Below, one piece after another: positions 13,961 to 22,795 of a stretch of 26,608 nucleotides of DNA. The DNA is taken from contig CAKPBC010000013.1 in assembly GCA_934140155.1 (NCBI GenBank), positions 1 through 26,608 of the forward strand. Direction: 5' to 3'. Positions within the stretch are counted from its first letter, which is position 1, and each line of letters opens with the position of its first letter. Under the pieces are notes generated by a model that saw only the letters and a program-made list of their open reading frames with translations, was not told the origin of the DNA and did not search any database. Position numbers and translations under genes: made by a program. The stretch comes from an uncultured Bacilli bacterium (GTDB lineage: Bacteria > Bacillota_I > Bacilli_A > RFN20 > CAG-826).

Positions 13961-16369
13961 TTATTTTAATTCAACAAGAATACGAATTCCAGACATTAAT
14001 GAATCACCAGGAATACGAACATAAACGCCATCTTTATATAATTGAGTGCCATCGCCTTTATTAGCTAATGGGTAATCTTTTTCTACAAAGCCATTATCTT
14101 TTAATAATTGAACATAATCTGCTAAATAACCTTCACTATAAGTATCAGAATCACTTGCTGCATATGTATCGTTAAAGATGCAAGCCCATAAATATGTTCC
14201 ATCATTAGTAACATCAACATCCCAGTTACCTTCAATTTTATCGCTATATAAGAATGGAACTAAGGCAATTTGTTCAGCAGTGAATTTTTCTTCACCAATC
14301 AATTTTTCATATACGTTAGCGGCACCTTTTTCCCATGTTGTAGGTGCAACCCAATCACCGAATGTTGAGAAATCTAATTCTTCTGGAAGTACGGTAGTGC
14401 CATAATCACTAAATTCAATTGTTTCAGTACCTTTGAACATGCCATAGCCATCAAATTCATATTCGATTTTAGTTAATGCTTTATTAGATGTATATTCATC
14501 AACTTTTACTTCTTTAGTTTCCATAGTTAGTGATGAAGGAATAATTGAATTGATGTTATTATAGCCAAATACATGATCACTAACATTTTCAATATCATCA
14601 TATAAACGGAATGTATGAGTACCATCTTCTTTTACTTCAACAGGTTCAAAAGCTTGGTAAGAAATATTCATGTTGAAGAAATCTTTTAATTTTTTACCAG
14701 TTCTTTCTGGACCTGAAGCAATTACTTTATTATCTTCTGTAACCTTGAAAGGAGCAAGTCCTGTGGATGTTTCAAAGAAGCCAGTAATAATATGGATTGG
14801 ATCTCCTGTTGTACCTTCTTCAGTATCAACAGATTCTTGATCGATAATAATTGTATTCATTCCATAACTTTTAGAAGTAACACCGCTACGCTTTACAACA
14901 GAAATAGTCTTTTTATAATTGTTTACTCCAACTCCGGTATTAGTGGATAGTGTGGCTTTAAATGAATATTGGAAATCTACATAAGAAGAATATTTTCCTT
15001 CATTATCATAAGCATTTAAAGCAAACTTAAGCATGTTATCACTTGGTTCTTCATGAGGAGTAAATGATTTATATTCATAATTTTGGCCAAAATCAATAGT
15101 AATATCATAATACATTTTTTTACCATAAGTATCGTATCTTAAAGTTGATAGTGCATGAATGCTAGATACTTTGTTTTCAGAAGTTGTTAAAGTCATTGAA
15201 AGGATTTCGCCAGGTTCATAATCTAATAATTTAGAAATAAATCCTCGACCATTATATCCGAAATATGTATAGGTGTTTTCGGATGTTTTTCTAAATGCAT
15301 CTTTTTCAATTAATGATGAAATATGTGGAGCGATATTATCAAACATATCGCCAGTGTCTTCATCGACAACTACGTTTTTATAATTTAAGTATCTTCTTAT
15401 TGCATGACCTGTTGAAGAATCTTTTGTGTAATAAAATGATTTAGAATTAGTTGATGAACCACTAGAACGGACAATTTGTTTTTTGCCTTCTTCCATAATT
15501 ACTTTATCTTCTTGGTCAACACTAACTTTTCCATCATAATTATAATTAACGACACTATGGAATGCTTGTTTGCCAGCTAATGAAGTAATTAATGAGTCAG
15601 ATAAACTCTCGCTTGGTAAAGAATAAGAAGCTAAGAATGCATCTAATTCAGAAACGCTTGATTTACCAACTTTAGTAATTTTTCCCTTTAAAGTATCAAC
15701 AACTTTGCTATCTTCAAGAGAAGAAAAATTTGGAACAAATTGGAAACTTAATTCAGTTTTCTCTTCATTAAGGGCAAAGTTAATTGCTTCAATGGAACCA
15801 ACATATTTTGTAGCGTTCATAACATAAGCAAATCCAGTAATTAAATTTTTGTTTTTGGTAAAATAATAGTTCCAATTTAAACTAATATCGGCTTCGGTTA
15901 AATCTTTTACTCCGTCATTTAAAGCATTCATTTCTTCTGGAGAAGAAACGGCAAAGCGATTACCAAGTGGATCATTATAACTAACAGCATTTTCAATTTG
16001 AACTTTTGATTTATTAGAGAAATTATATAATAACTTTTCATTATTTCCTTTGTAAGAATCAATTTGGATATAGCCAGCATCACTTAAATCATAATAAATG
16101 TAATGAGGATTATACGTAATATGTAATGATGTAGTGTCATCATATGGAATTTCCAATGTGAAATTAGTGGAAGATCCAGCCAATTTTAGAAAATCAAATA
16201 CTTCTTTAGCACTTGAAGTTGGTTTTGGATTGACACTTATTTTGCTATCGCTTGCTGGTGTGTCAGATGCGCCATTGCTGTTTGAGTTTGATGATTTATT
16301 ATTATCGCAAGCAGTAATGGTTAAAAGCGATAATAACAAAATAGTCGACAAAAATGTCTTGTTTTTCAT
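13961..16369 (-). CDS. Large lipoprotein of unknown function
   Basis: An 802-residue secreted protein. The signal peptide ends in TITAC (Cys21), followed by an Asn/Ser-rich linker (22-50), so it is a surface lipoprotein. The rest is rich in Tyr, Ser, Thr and acidic residues and looks mainly beta-stranded, with no membrane helices and no recognisable catalytic motif. Such large, low-similarity lipoproteins are common in gut Bacilli and often serve adhesion or glycan/ligand binding (inference). It has its own strong promoter and a cre-like site upstream, and a terminator of its own. Confidence 0.8.
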   Translation of the reverse strand: MKNKTFLSTILLLSLLTITACDNNKSSNSNSNGASDTPASDSKISVNPKPTSSAKEVFDFLKLAGSSTNFTLEIPYDDTTSLHITYNPHYIYYDLSDAGYIQIDSYKGNNEKLLYNFSNKSKVQIENAVSYNDPLGNRFAVSSPEEMNALNDGVKDLTEADISLNWNYYFTKNKNLITGFAYVMNATKYVGSIEAINFALNEEKTELSFQFVPNFSSLEDSKVVDTLKGKITKVGKSSVSELDAFLASYSLPSESLSDSLITSLAGKQAFHSVVNYNYDGKVSVDQEDKVIMEEGKKQIVRSSGSSTNSKSFYYTKDSSTGHAIRRYLNYKNVVVDEDTGDMFDNIAPHISSLIEKDAFRKTSENTYTYFGYNGRGFISKLLDYEPGEILSMTLTTSENKVSSIHALSTLRYDTYGKKMYYDITIDFGQNYEYKSFTPHEEPSDNMLKFALNAYDNEGKYSSYVDFQYSFKATLSTNTGVGVNNYKKTISVVKRSGVTSKSYGMNTIIIDQESVDTEEGTTGDPIHIITGFFETSTGLAPFKVTEDNKVIASGPERTGKKLKDFFNMNISYQAFEPVEVKEDGTHTFRLYDDIENVSDHVFGYNNINSIIPSSLTMETKEVKVDEYTSNKALTKIEYEFDGYGMFKGTETIEFSDYGTTVLPEELDFSTFGDWVAPTTWEKGAANVYEKLIGEEKFTAEQIALVPFLYSDKIEGNWDVDVTNDGTYLWACIFNDTYAASDSDTYSEGYLADYVQLLKDNGFVEKDYPLANKGDGTQLYKDGVYVRIPGDSLMSGIRILVELK

Positions 16370-16401
16370 AAAAATTTATCTCCTTGACTTAAATTACCAA
16401 T

Positions 16402-16430
16402 ATTATATTTTTGCTAAATTAGAAAATCAA
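16402..16430 (-). promoter_or_regulatory. Promoter of the large lipoprotein gene
   Basis: Perfect TATAAT (complement of 16402-16407), 17-bp spacer, TTGATT (complement of 16425-16430), 32 bp before the start codon. One of the best promoters in the window. Confidence 0.75.
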
Positions 16431-16451
16431 TATGTTAAAGCATAAAAAAAA

Positions 16452-16465
16452 TGTAAAGCGCTTTC
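16452..16465. promoter_or_regulatory. cre-like site
   Basis: TGTAAAGCGCTTTC contains the palindrome AAAGCGCTTT and resembles catabolite-responsive elements bound by CcpA, though the outer TG/CA positions are shifted by one. It lies about 20 bp upstream of the lipoprotein -35, between it and the dehydrogenase terminator. Confidence 0.35.
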
Positions 16466-16469
16466 TAAA

Positions 16470-16494
16470 AGATAAAAAGACGCCAATGGGCGTC
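16470..16494 (-). terminator. Terminator of the second alcohol-dehydrogenase gene
   Basis: On the minus strand GACGCC and GGCGTC pair around a 4-nt loop, followed by TTTTTATC, 8 bp past the stop codon. Confidence 0.85.
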
Positions 16495-16502
16495 TCTCTC
16501 TC

Positions 16503-17669
16503 TTACATGCTTTTTTCAAGAATTTTTCTTATTTCTTCTTTTGTTAATGTTTTATAACCAGAATCGGAAATGAAAGTTCCTTCAATGATTTGATCAAACA
16601 TACTTTCTTTAACTCCTAATTCTCCAATATGCATTACTAATCCAATTTCTTTCATCCATTCTTCCATTTTATCTAAGCCTTCTAAAGCAACTTGTTCATT
16701 AGTTTTATTAGTTACATCAACATCCCACACATTTTTAGCAAATTTAACGAATTGATGTAAGCCATACGGCATAATGAAATGATAATAAGCCATAGAAATA
16801 CTAGAAAGTGTCATACCATGAGTGGCATTAGTAACTCCACCAATAGATTGACCAATCATATGAACCATCCAGTCTTGAGACTTACCCTTACCCACTAAAG
16901 TATTTAAAGCCCAAGTAGCAATCCACATAATATTACTTCTTGCTTCATAATTAGTTGGATCTTTAATAGCGATTAAAGAAGAATGAATTAAACTACGCAT
17001 TAAGCCTTCCATAATATAATCCGATGTTGAATCATCGTTTCCAGAAAAATATTGTTCAGTGATATGATTCATAATATCATAAATGCCAGCGACCATTTGA
17101 TAATGTGGAACAGTATAAGTAAATATTGGATTTAAAATAGAAAACTTTGGAAAAACATTATCTCCAAAAACATGACCGATTTTTAATCCAGTACTAGGAT
17201 CGGTGATAACAGCGCCACCATTCATCTCACTACCAGTTCCTACCATTGTTAATATTACGCCAACTGGAATAATCTTATTATCAACATCTTCCATTCTTAA
17301 ATAATATTTTTCCCAAGGGTTAGTAGGACAATGCGCGGATACCGATACCGCTTTAGCATAATCAACAACAGAACCTCCACCGACAGCTAAAATTAAATCA
17401 ACATTATTAACTTTAGCAATATGAGCGCCTTCAAATAATTTTTCTTTTGTTGGATTAGGCATAACACCTGGATCTTCAACTATTTCTTTATCATTATCTT
17501 TTAAAATTTTGATAACTTCATCATAAATTCCATTCTTTTTAATCGATCCTCCACCATAAATAAGCATAACTTTCTTTCCATAATGCTTAAGTTCATTATT
17601 TAAATAATCTAACGACTTATCTCCAAAATAAAGTTTAGTTGGATTAGAATAGCAAAAATTTCCTAACAT
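16503..17669 (-). CDS. Iron-containing alcohol dehydrogenase, second copy (butanol-dehydrogenase-like)
   Basis: A 388-residue iron-dependent alcohol dehydrogenase closest in pattern to YugJ/BDH-type NADPH butanol dehydrogenases (GNFCYSNPTKLYFG start). GGGSVVDYAK (97-106) binds the nucleotide and GTGSEMNG (144-151) is the family signature. The metal ligands fit D198, H202, H270 and H284. It would reduce aldehydes to alcohols or detoxify reactive aldehydes. It is a single-gene unit divergent from a MerR regulator, and its promoter has a 19-bp spacer with a palindrome, a strong sign of direct MerR activation, perhaps by aldehyde stress. It is only distantly similar to the first dehydrogenase in the window. 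Confidence 0.92.
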   Translation of the reverse strand: MLGNFCYSNPTKLYFGDKSLDYLNNELKHYGKKVMLIYGGGSIKKNGIYDEVIKILKDNDKEIVEDPGVMPNPTKEKLFEGAHIAKVNNVDLILAVGGGSVVDYAKAVSVSAHCPTNPWEKYYLRMEDVDNKIIPVGVILTMVGTGSEMNGGAVITDPSTGLKIGHVFGDNVFPKFSILNPIFTYTVPHYQMVAGIYDIMNHITEQYFSGNDDSTSDYIMEGLMRSLIHSSLIAIKDPTNYEARSNIMWIATWALNTLVGKGKSQDWMVHMIGQSIGGVTNATHGMTLSSISMAYYHFIMPYGLHQFVKFAKNVWDVDVTNKTNEQVALEGLDKMEEWMKEIGLVMHIGELGVKESMFDQIIEGTFISDSGYKTLTKEEIRKILEKSM

Positions 17670-17688
17670 TTTGATTTCTCCTTTAAAA

Positions 17689-17717
17689 TTGACAACACTT
17701 ATTATGTCATCTAAAAT
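17689..17717 (+). promoter_or_regulatory. Promoter of the MerR gene
   Basis: TTGACA (17689-17694), exactly 17 bp, TAAAAT (17712-17717). It faces the dehydrogenase promoter and ends 9 bp before the shared palindrome. Confidence 0.65.
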
Positions 17718-17718
17718 A

Positions 17719-17749
17719 ATAATAATACCTAAACCTAACTTTAGGTCAA
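17719..17749 (-). promoter_or_regulatory. MerR-type promoter of the alcohol-dehydrogenase gene (19-bp spacer)
   Basis: On the minus strand TTGACC (complement of 17744-17749) and TATTAT (complement of 17719-17724) are 19 bp apart. MerR-family activators are known to act on promoters with overlong 19-20-bp spacers by twisting the DNA, and the operator sits within this spacer, as expected. Confidence 0.7.
17727..17746. promoter_or_regulatory. MerR operator palindrome
   Basis: ACCTAAA, 6-bp centre, TTTAGGT: a perfect 7+7 palindrome lying in the 19-bp spacer of the dehydrogenase promoter and close to the regulator's own start. Confidence 0.7.
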
Positions 17750-17767
17750 TACTTTAGGAGAAAAAAT

Positions 17768-18211
17768 ATGTTTTATACAATTGGACAGATTTCTACAATG
17801 ACAAACTTATCAATTTCGACATTAAGATATTATGATGCGGAAGGATTATTTCCTAATTTAAACCGTAAATCTGGTATTAGACAATTTAGTGACCGCGAAC
17901 TAGAAACAATTAGAGTTATTGAATGTCTAAAAAAATCTGGACTAGAAATTAAAGAAATCAAAGAGTTTATAAAAATGTGTCAAGAAGGTCCTAAAACATA
18001 TAAACAAAGGAAAGCACTTTTTGATAATCAAAAGAAATTAGTAGAAGAAGAAATTAAAAAATTAAATAAAACTCTTGATATGTTAAATTTTAAGTCTTGG
18101 TATTATGAAACTGCTATAAAAGATGGTAATGAAGAACATTTAAAAGAAATGATACCAAATAACTTACCTAGTGAAATTCAAGAATTATATAATCGTAGTC
18201 ACAAAGAATAA
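17768..18211 (+). CDS. MerR-family regulator (AdhR-like)
   Basis: A 147-residue MerR regulator. The N-terminal winged helix (IGQISTMTNLSISTLRYYDAEGL, with the wing near RKSGIRQFSD) is followed by a long dimerisation coiled coil (about 75-115). A short tail has Cys near 48 and 63 but no obvious metal-binding cluster, which fits the small-molecule or aldehyde-sensing AdhR/NmlR group better than metal sensors. It is divergent from the iron-alcohol dehydrogenase, and the palindrome in between suits control of both genes. Start ATG follows AGGAG at 7 bp. Confidence 0.92.
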   Translation: MFYTIGQISTMTNLSISTLRYYDAEGLFPNLNRKSGIRQFSDRELETIRVIECLKKSGLEIKEIKEFIKMCQEGPKTYKQRKALFDNQKKLVEEEIKKLNKTLDMLNFKSWYYETAIKDGNEEHLKEMIPNNLPSEIQELYNRSHKE

Positions 18212-18215
18212 AATT

Positions 18216-18258
18216 AAAAATCCAAGACTAACTAATTATAAGTAATCTTGGATTTTGT
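18216..18258. terminator. Bidirectional terminator
   Basis: AAAATCCAAGA and TCTTGGATTTT are 11-bp complements around an 18-nt loop, between the convergent MerR and methyltransferase genes, with T-runs on both strands. Confidence 0.85.
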
Positions 18259-18259
18259 T

Positions 18260-18841
18260 CTATTTTTTTCTTCCTATAAGCACAAATGTATGTTCGGTTT
18301 CGCTTGCTTCAATAATATCGAAATATGGCTCAAATACTTTACTTTCAATAAGCGGAGCATTTAAAGTTCGTGATACATTAACCGCTCTATCGCTATGATG
18401 ACGTTGTAATTCAAAGCGGGATAAGGAATGTAATATTGCAAATTTGCCGCCCTTTTTAAGTACTTCACTTAATTTTTTGGCGAATGCCTCAACATCTAAG
18501 AAGTGTGGATAAGCATTATATATAATAGCGTAATCATAATAGTCTTGTTCTTTTAAATTGATAAAATCGCATTTTTCAAATATTGCCAAATTATCTAATT
18601 GGTATTTCTTTTTAGCAATATCTATCATGTTTTGAGATATATCAATACCTTTAACTACAAAATTAGAATATTCATGTAACAAACGAGTAATAACCCCAGT
18701 TCCGCAGGCAATATCTAAAATTTTAGAATTTGGTTTAATATCCACTTTATCTAATAAATACTTTTTTTCTTCAATAGAGTGACATTCATTTTCATCCCAT
18801 GAACAAGCACATTTGTCAAAAAAGGTTTCAACTTCGTTCAT
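18260..18841 (-). CDS. Class I SAM-dependent methyltransferase
   Basis: A 193-residue methyltransferase with motif I ILDIACGTG (SAM-binding glycine loop), motif II acidic GIDIS, and YDYAIIYNAYPHF as motif IV region. The substrate is not evident. It directly follows the importer binding-protein gene. I start at ATG 18841, which has AGGTGA at 5 bp; a GTG at 18850 lies inside that site. As last gene of a FecBCD-type importer operon it may modify the imported ligand (siderophore, corrinoid or other metal chelate) or help release it. This is inference from position; similar methyltransferase-importer pairings are seen in Firmicutes. Confidence 0.85.
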   Translation of the reverse strand: MNEVETFFDKCACSWDENECHSIEEKKYLLDKVDIKPNSKILDIACGTGVITRLLHEYSNFVVKGIDISQNMIDIAKKKYQLDNLAIFEKCDFINLKEQDYYDYAIIYNAYPHFLDVEAFAKKLSEVLKKGGKFAILHSLSRFELQRHHSDRAVNVSRTLNAPLIESKVFEPYFDIIEASETEHTFVLIGRKK

Positions 18842-18850
18842 ATTTGTCAC

Positions 18851-20014
18851 CTAAGCCAAAAATGTTTTAGTGTTGATTTTTTGATATCCACCAAAACTAT
18901 TTGGATAAGAAATTATATCACTATATAATTTTTTACCTAAAAATTGTGTGCAAATTTCATTTACTTTGTCTTCAATATCAATGTATTCAAACACTTCTGG
19001 ATAAACAATTTTTGCATTGTACCAAGTATTTGCTAAAGCAAGTTCAACGTTTGTGTAGTAAGCATTATAAGCCATTTGAAGATAAATTTCTCCATTTTGC
19101 CAAGCTTTACATTCATCAAATATTGTTGGATCTTCTTTATAAAGTGGTTTAATGTTTTTGATTGCCGCAGCATCAAGAATCATATTATCCATATCTTTTC
19201 CTAAATCAACGAATTTTTCTTTTTCAATTTCTTGAATGCCATCTTTACTTAAATCATTAACAACATTTTTAATATGCGCGACATTAAATGGTTCATAATT
19301 TTGTGCGGTCATATATTGATTAGTTGTTCCCCAGTTTCCTAATCCGCCAATATAAACAGATTTCTTATCTTCTTCTTTAATGTCTTTGGTTTTATTAAAT
19401 ATTTCTTCTTTTTGTGCTTCAATATAATTATTTAAAGCAGTAGCTTTTTCATTTTTATTGAATACTTTTCCTAACAAATCAATACTATTTTTGATATTAT
19501 CATCAAATACTCCTTTAGCGCCATATCTTAAAGTTATAACAGGAACGCCTAGTTGTTCTTGTAAAGCATTAGCTTTATCAACATCTTCATATTCCGATAT
19601 AACAATATCTGGATTGCAGTTTAGTATTTTTTCAGCTTCAGCGAGTTGAGCCATTGGGCCACCTACACCGCATGATGGTAATTTGCTAAATGTATCTCCA
19701 TAAGCAATAACATAAGGACGAGCAACGCCATCAAACATTTTTGGACGATTTGTAAGTGAAGTATTATCAATATCTTCAACACCGCTAAGAATAGATACAT
19801 CACCTACATAACTATATAAACGTAATGCACCTGCTCCGATACAAACTACATGTTTGAAACTCCCTGGATTAATTGTATTTTTTCTTCCAATTAAATCGGT
19901 AATTTCAATACTATTATTATTGCTAGTGCTAATGGAATTTGATTCTCCAGTAGAATTACAAGCACACAACGTAAGTGCTAGTAAAGAAATAATAAATAAC
20001 TTGTTTTTTCTCAT
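18851..20014 (-). CDS. Iron-siderophore/cobalamin-type ABC importer binding lipoprotein
   Basis: A 387-residue periplasmic-binding-type protein of the class III (FecB/BtuF) fold, anchored as a lipoprotein: the signal ends in LCAC followed by a Ser/Asn linker. ITDLIGRKNTI is the usual start of the binding domain, with GVGGPMAQLAEAEKILNCNPDIVI as the conserved middle and a long connecting helix (about 190-215). The ligand is unknown; iron chelates, haem and corrinoids are all possible. I start at ATG 20014, just before the hydrophobic signal, not eight codons upstream. It lies in one operon with permease, ATPase and methyltransferase. Confidence 0.88.
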   Translation of the reverse strand: MRKNKLFIISLLALTLCACNSTGESNSISTSNNNSIEITDLIGRKNTINPGSFKHVVCIGAGALRLYSYVGDVSILSGVEDIDNTSLTNRPKMFDGVARPYVIAYGDTFSKLPSCGVGGPMAQLAEAEKILNCNPDIVISEYEDVDKANALQEQLGVPVITLRYGAKGVFDDNIKNSIDLLGKVFNKNEKATALNNYIEAQKEEIFNKTKDIKEEDKKSVYIGGLGNWGTTNQYMTAQNYEPFNVAHIKNVVNDLSKDGIQEIEKEKFVDLGKDMDNMILDAAAIKNIKPLYKEDPTIFDECKAWQNGEIYLQMAYNAYYTNVELALANTWYNAKIVYPEVFEYIDIEDKVNEICTQFLGKKLYSDIISYPNSFGGYQKINTKTFLA

Positions 20015-20038
20015 AATAAATAAATCTCCTCGTCTCAT

Positions 20039-20797
20039 CTAATCTAATCTAGTTAATATAATTTTTTGTTTATCGATATCTTTGATTTCTACATCAATAT
20101 CGAATGTTTTTTTAATAATTTCTTCATCAATTTCTGTTGAAAGTCTCTCACTAATTAATTTTCCTTCTTTTAAAAAGAAAAATTTATCGCCGTAATTAAG
20201 TGCTAAATTTAAGTCATGAATTGCAATTAATATCATAATATTTTTGTCTTTAACAATTTTTCTGGCTTCTTTTAATATTAAATGTTCATTATTAATATCA
20301 AGATTACCAGTTGGTTCATCAAATATAATGAGTTCTGGCTCTTGAACTAAAGCACGAGCAATAGCTACTTTTTGTTTTTCTCCGCCGCTTAAACAAGTGA
20401 CATTTTTAAGCATAATATTTTCTAAATGCATATCATGGATAATTTGCATTACTTTTTCTTTATCTTCTTTAGTGGCTATGTAATTAAATGAACTAATACG
20501 TCCAGATAAGATTGTGTCATAAACGCTTAATTCACCGAATTTAATATCTTGTGGTACGTAGCTTATTTTTTTGGCTCGTTCTTTACTAGATAAAGTATTA
20601 ATAGGAATATCATTTAATGTTATTTCTCCATTCTTAAATTTCATTAAATTCAAGATGGTTTTAAATAATGTTGATTTGCCGGCACCATTTTTTCCTAATA
20701 CAATACCAATTAAGCCATCATTAAGTGTTAAAGAAATATCGTTTATAATATTACTTTTTTTATCATAAGATGAAGATAAGTTTTGAACACTAAGCAT
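20039..20797 (-). CDS. FecE/BtuD-type ABC importer ATPase
   Basis: A 252-residue nucleotide-binding subunit. Walker A GKNGAGKST, Q-loop VPQD, signature LSGGEKQK, Walker B LIIFDEPTGNLD and switch IHD are complete. It powers uptake through the permease encoded just upstream. Its start overlaps the permease stop by 8 bp, indicating translational coupling. Motif spacing matches the siderophore/cobalamin class and not exporters. Confidence 0.93.
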   Translation of the reverse strand: MLSVQNLSSSYDKKSNIINDISLTLNDGLIGIVLGKNGAGKSTLFKTILNLMKFKNGEITLNDIPINTLSSKERAKKISYVPQDIKFGELSVYDTILSGRISSFNYIATKEDKEKVMQIIHDMHLENIMLKNVTCLSGGEKQKVAIARALVQEPELIIFDEPTGNLDINNEHLILKEARKIVKDKNIMILIAIHDLNLALNYGDKFFFLKEGKLISERLSTEIDEEIIKKTFDIDVEIKDIDKQKIILTRLD

Positions 20798-21866
20798 TTA
20801 CTTCACCTCTTTTAGAAGAAAAAATAATATATAAGAAGAATGGAGCGCCAAGAAGAGAAGTTATAGCCCCTACCGGAAGAGCACTTCCGCTTCCAATACT
20901 TCTTGATAATGTGTCAGCGAGTAAAAGTAAGACACTTCCGGCAAGAATCGAAGAAGGAATTAAATAGCGGTGGTCTTGCCCTAATATTTTTTTCATAATA
21001 TGAGGACAAATAATTCCCACAAATCCAATTATTCCTAAAAATGACACACAAACTGATGTAATTAATGAGGCTAATAAAAGAGAAACAAATCTTAATACAT
21101 TGATATTAATACCAGTACTTTTAGCAAAGTTATCGCCACTTAATAAAACATTATATTTCCAACTAGATACAATAAAGAAAATAGAAGATATGATTATAAC
21201 AATAAACATTATTAAATCTGTACGATAAGTTGCTCTTCCTAAATCACCGAAATTCCATATTACTGCCGCGGATAAATTAACATCGGTAGCGTAAAATTGT
21301 AATATGGTTGTAGCGGCAGTCCAAATTGATCCAATAGCAATACCCGCTAAAACAGTGGTGTTTGGTGAATAATTTTTAATTTTGCATAATAACAATATTA
21401 ATAATATAGAGCCAAAAGAAAATATAAAGGCCATTAATGATGTTTGAAATGGATTAGCACTATTAAGATAGTTATTAACATTATTGCCAGTAACTAAAAA
21501 TCCACCGGCGAACACAATTATTGATACATTAGCGCCAAATACTGCAGCATTTGATACTCCTAATGTTGAAGGAGAAGCCATTTGATTACCTAAAACCGTT
21601 TGCATAATTAGTCCAGAAACAGATAGACCCGCGCCAGCAATAAGTGCTGCTAATACGCGAGGCATTCTGATGTTCCACATAATACGGTTATAAGCTGGAG
21701 TGCTTTGTTTTAATAATGCTTTAAAAGCATCACTGATTGTCATACTCGAAGAACCAACGAATAAAGAAACAACAAAAAAAAGAATAACCATTATTATTAA
21801 ACTAATAATGATTTGTATTTTTTTACTTTTTCCTTTCTTTAATTTTAACTCTAATTCGTCACTCAT
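20790..21866 (-). CDS. FecCD-family ABC importer permease
   Basis: A 358-residue membrane permease with about ten hydrophobic helices and the FecCD hallmarks RMPRVLAALIAGAGLSVSG near the start and GFVGIICPHI later, followed by the LIPSS...LADTLSR segment. It forms the channel for iron-siderophore, haem or cobalamin uptake, probably as a homodimer. I start at ATG 21866 (GGAG at good spacing) rather than 18 codons upstream, where the peptide is unrelated to the family. It is the first gene of the importer operon. Confidence 0.9.
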   Translation of the reverse strand: MSDELELKLKKGKSKKIQIIISLIIMVILFFVVSLFVGSSSMTISDAFKALLKQSTPAYNRIMWNIRMPRVLAALIAGAGLSVSGLIMQTVLGNQMASPSTLGVSNAAVFGANVSIIVFAGGFLVTGNNVNNYLNSANPFQTSLMAFIFSFGSILLILLLCKIKNYSPNTTVLAGIAIGSIWTAATTILQFYATDVNLSAAVIWNFGDLGRATYRTDLIMFIVIIISSIFFIVSSWKYNVLLSGDNFAKSTGININVLRFVSLLLASLITSVCVSFLGIIGFVGIICPHIMKKILGQDHRYLIPSSILAGSVLLLLADTLSRSIGSGSALPVGAITSLLGAPFFLYIIFSSKRGEVNA

Positions 21867-21895
21867 AATATCTCCATTTGCAATGAAAAGTCTAG

Positions 21896-21933
21896 CAAAA
21901 TAGCAAAGATATTGCAACAATTTGGCTATTTTG
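21896..21933. promoter_or_regulatory. Inverted repeat between importer operon and TetR gene
   Basis: CAAAATAGC (21896-21904) and GCTATTTTG (21925-21933) are exact 9-bp complements, extended by AAA/TTT with one mismatch. It sits 30 bp upstream of the permease start and 73 bp before the TetR gene. It could be the operator of the TetR protein or of an iron regulator. Confidence 0.45.
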
Positions 21934-22006
21934 TTCGATAAAATCTTTTAATTACAAAACAAAGTGTATTATAATTATATATATACCAAACAAGGAGTTT
22001 TACATC

Positions 22007-22561
22007 ATGGACAAAAGAATAGTAAAAACAAGATATGCAATTTATGACGCATTCGCTAAAGTACTTAAAGAAAAACCATTCTCAAAAATTACTATTGAAG
22101 ATATCCTTCAAGAATCAAAAGTTTCTAGATCAACATTTTATTCTCATTTTAAAACGAAAGAGGAATTATTAGCTTCGATATCAAACCATATTTTTGAACA
22201 TGTATTTTCACATTCTTTAAAAGAAGAAAAAACTCATGATTTTTCGAAAGCTAATATTTTAGATTATTCCCATTTAATCACACACATTTTTTATCATTTG
22301 CACGATGAAAAAGAACTCATTAGTGCAATTTTATCTAGTGAAAGTAAAAATATATTTATTAACAATATGAGAGATGTCATAAATCCTATTTCTAACATCA
22401 TAATAAAAAACAATTCTATTGCTAATAATAATTTGCCAATAGAATTGTCTTTAAATAAAGTTACTGAATTATTTGTAGTTGTAATGGATTATTGGTTTAA
22501 AAATAATTGCCTTGAAACACCAGAAAAAATAACATCTTATTTTTTTGAATTAATTAAATAG
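22007..22561 (+). CDS. TetR/AcrR-family regulator
   Basis: A 184-residue TetR-type repressor. The N-terminal helix-turn-helix is complete (ILQESKVSRSTFYSHFKTKEELL, about 40-62), and the rest is a helical ligand-binding domain of the TetR_C type common in Firmicutes (Dha-kinase-associated TetR_C-like). The ligand is unknown. It is divergent from the importer operon and its stop overlaps by 8 bp the convergent DUF3781 gene that ends the exporter operon, so it could control either. TATAAT at 21970-21975 and AAGGAG serve it. Confidence 0.9.
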   Translation: MDKRIVKTRYAIYDAFAKVLKEKPFSKITIEDILQESKVSRSTFYSHFKTKEELLASISNHIFEHVFSHSLKEEKTHDFSKANILDYSHLITHIFYHLHDEKELISAILSSESKNIFINNMRDVINPISNIIIKNNSIANNNLPIELSLNKVTELFVVVMDYWFKNNCLETPEKITSYFFELIK

Positions 22562-22793
22562 TGTGAGCGGTTATAATTGTAAATGAATATGAATTAATAA
22601 CAATTTTAATATTCTTATATAAGCAATAATAATTTTTACCAATATGGATAATATTTGTTTCGTTGTCTTGAATAATTTCTTTACAAAACTCAACTGAATC
22701 AATATCTTCTTCTAACTTAAGATTTTTTTTAATTCTTTTATCACCAAGCAAAGTTGTATGAATTTTGTCGATGTTTTTTAATAACAAATCCAT
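22554..22793 (-). CDS. DUF3781 family small protein
   Basis: A 79-residue cytosolic protein. The pattern KIHTTLLGDKRIKKNL, then VEFCKEII, GKNYYC and a final SYSFTIITAH matches my memory of the DUF3781 family, whose function is unknown. These proteins occur in Firmicutes beside transporters and regulators. It begins 2 bp after the exporter permease stop, so it belongs to that operon, and it ends inside the 3' end of the convergent TetR gene. The length equals that of the family. Confidence 0.75.
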   Translation of the reverse strand: MDLLLKNIDKIHTTLLGDKRIKKNLKLEEDIDSVEFCKEIIQDNETNIIHIGKNYYCLYKNIKIVINSYSFTIITAHTI

Positions 22794-22795
22794 TT

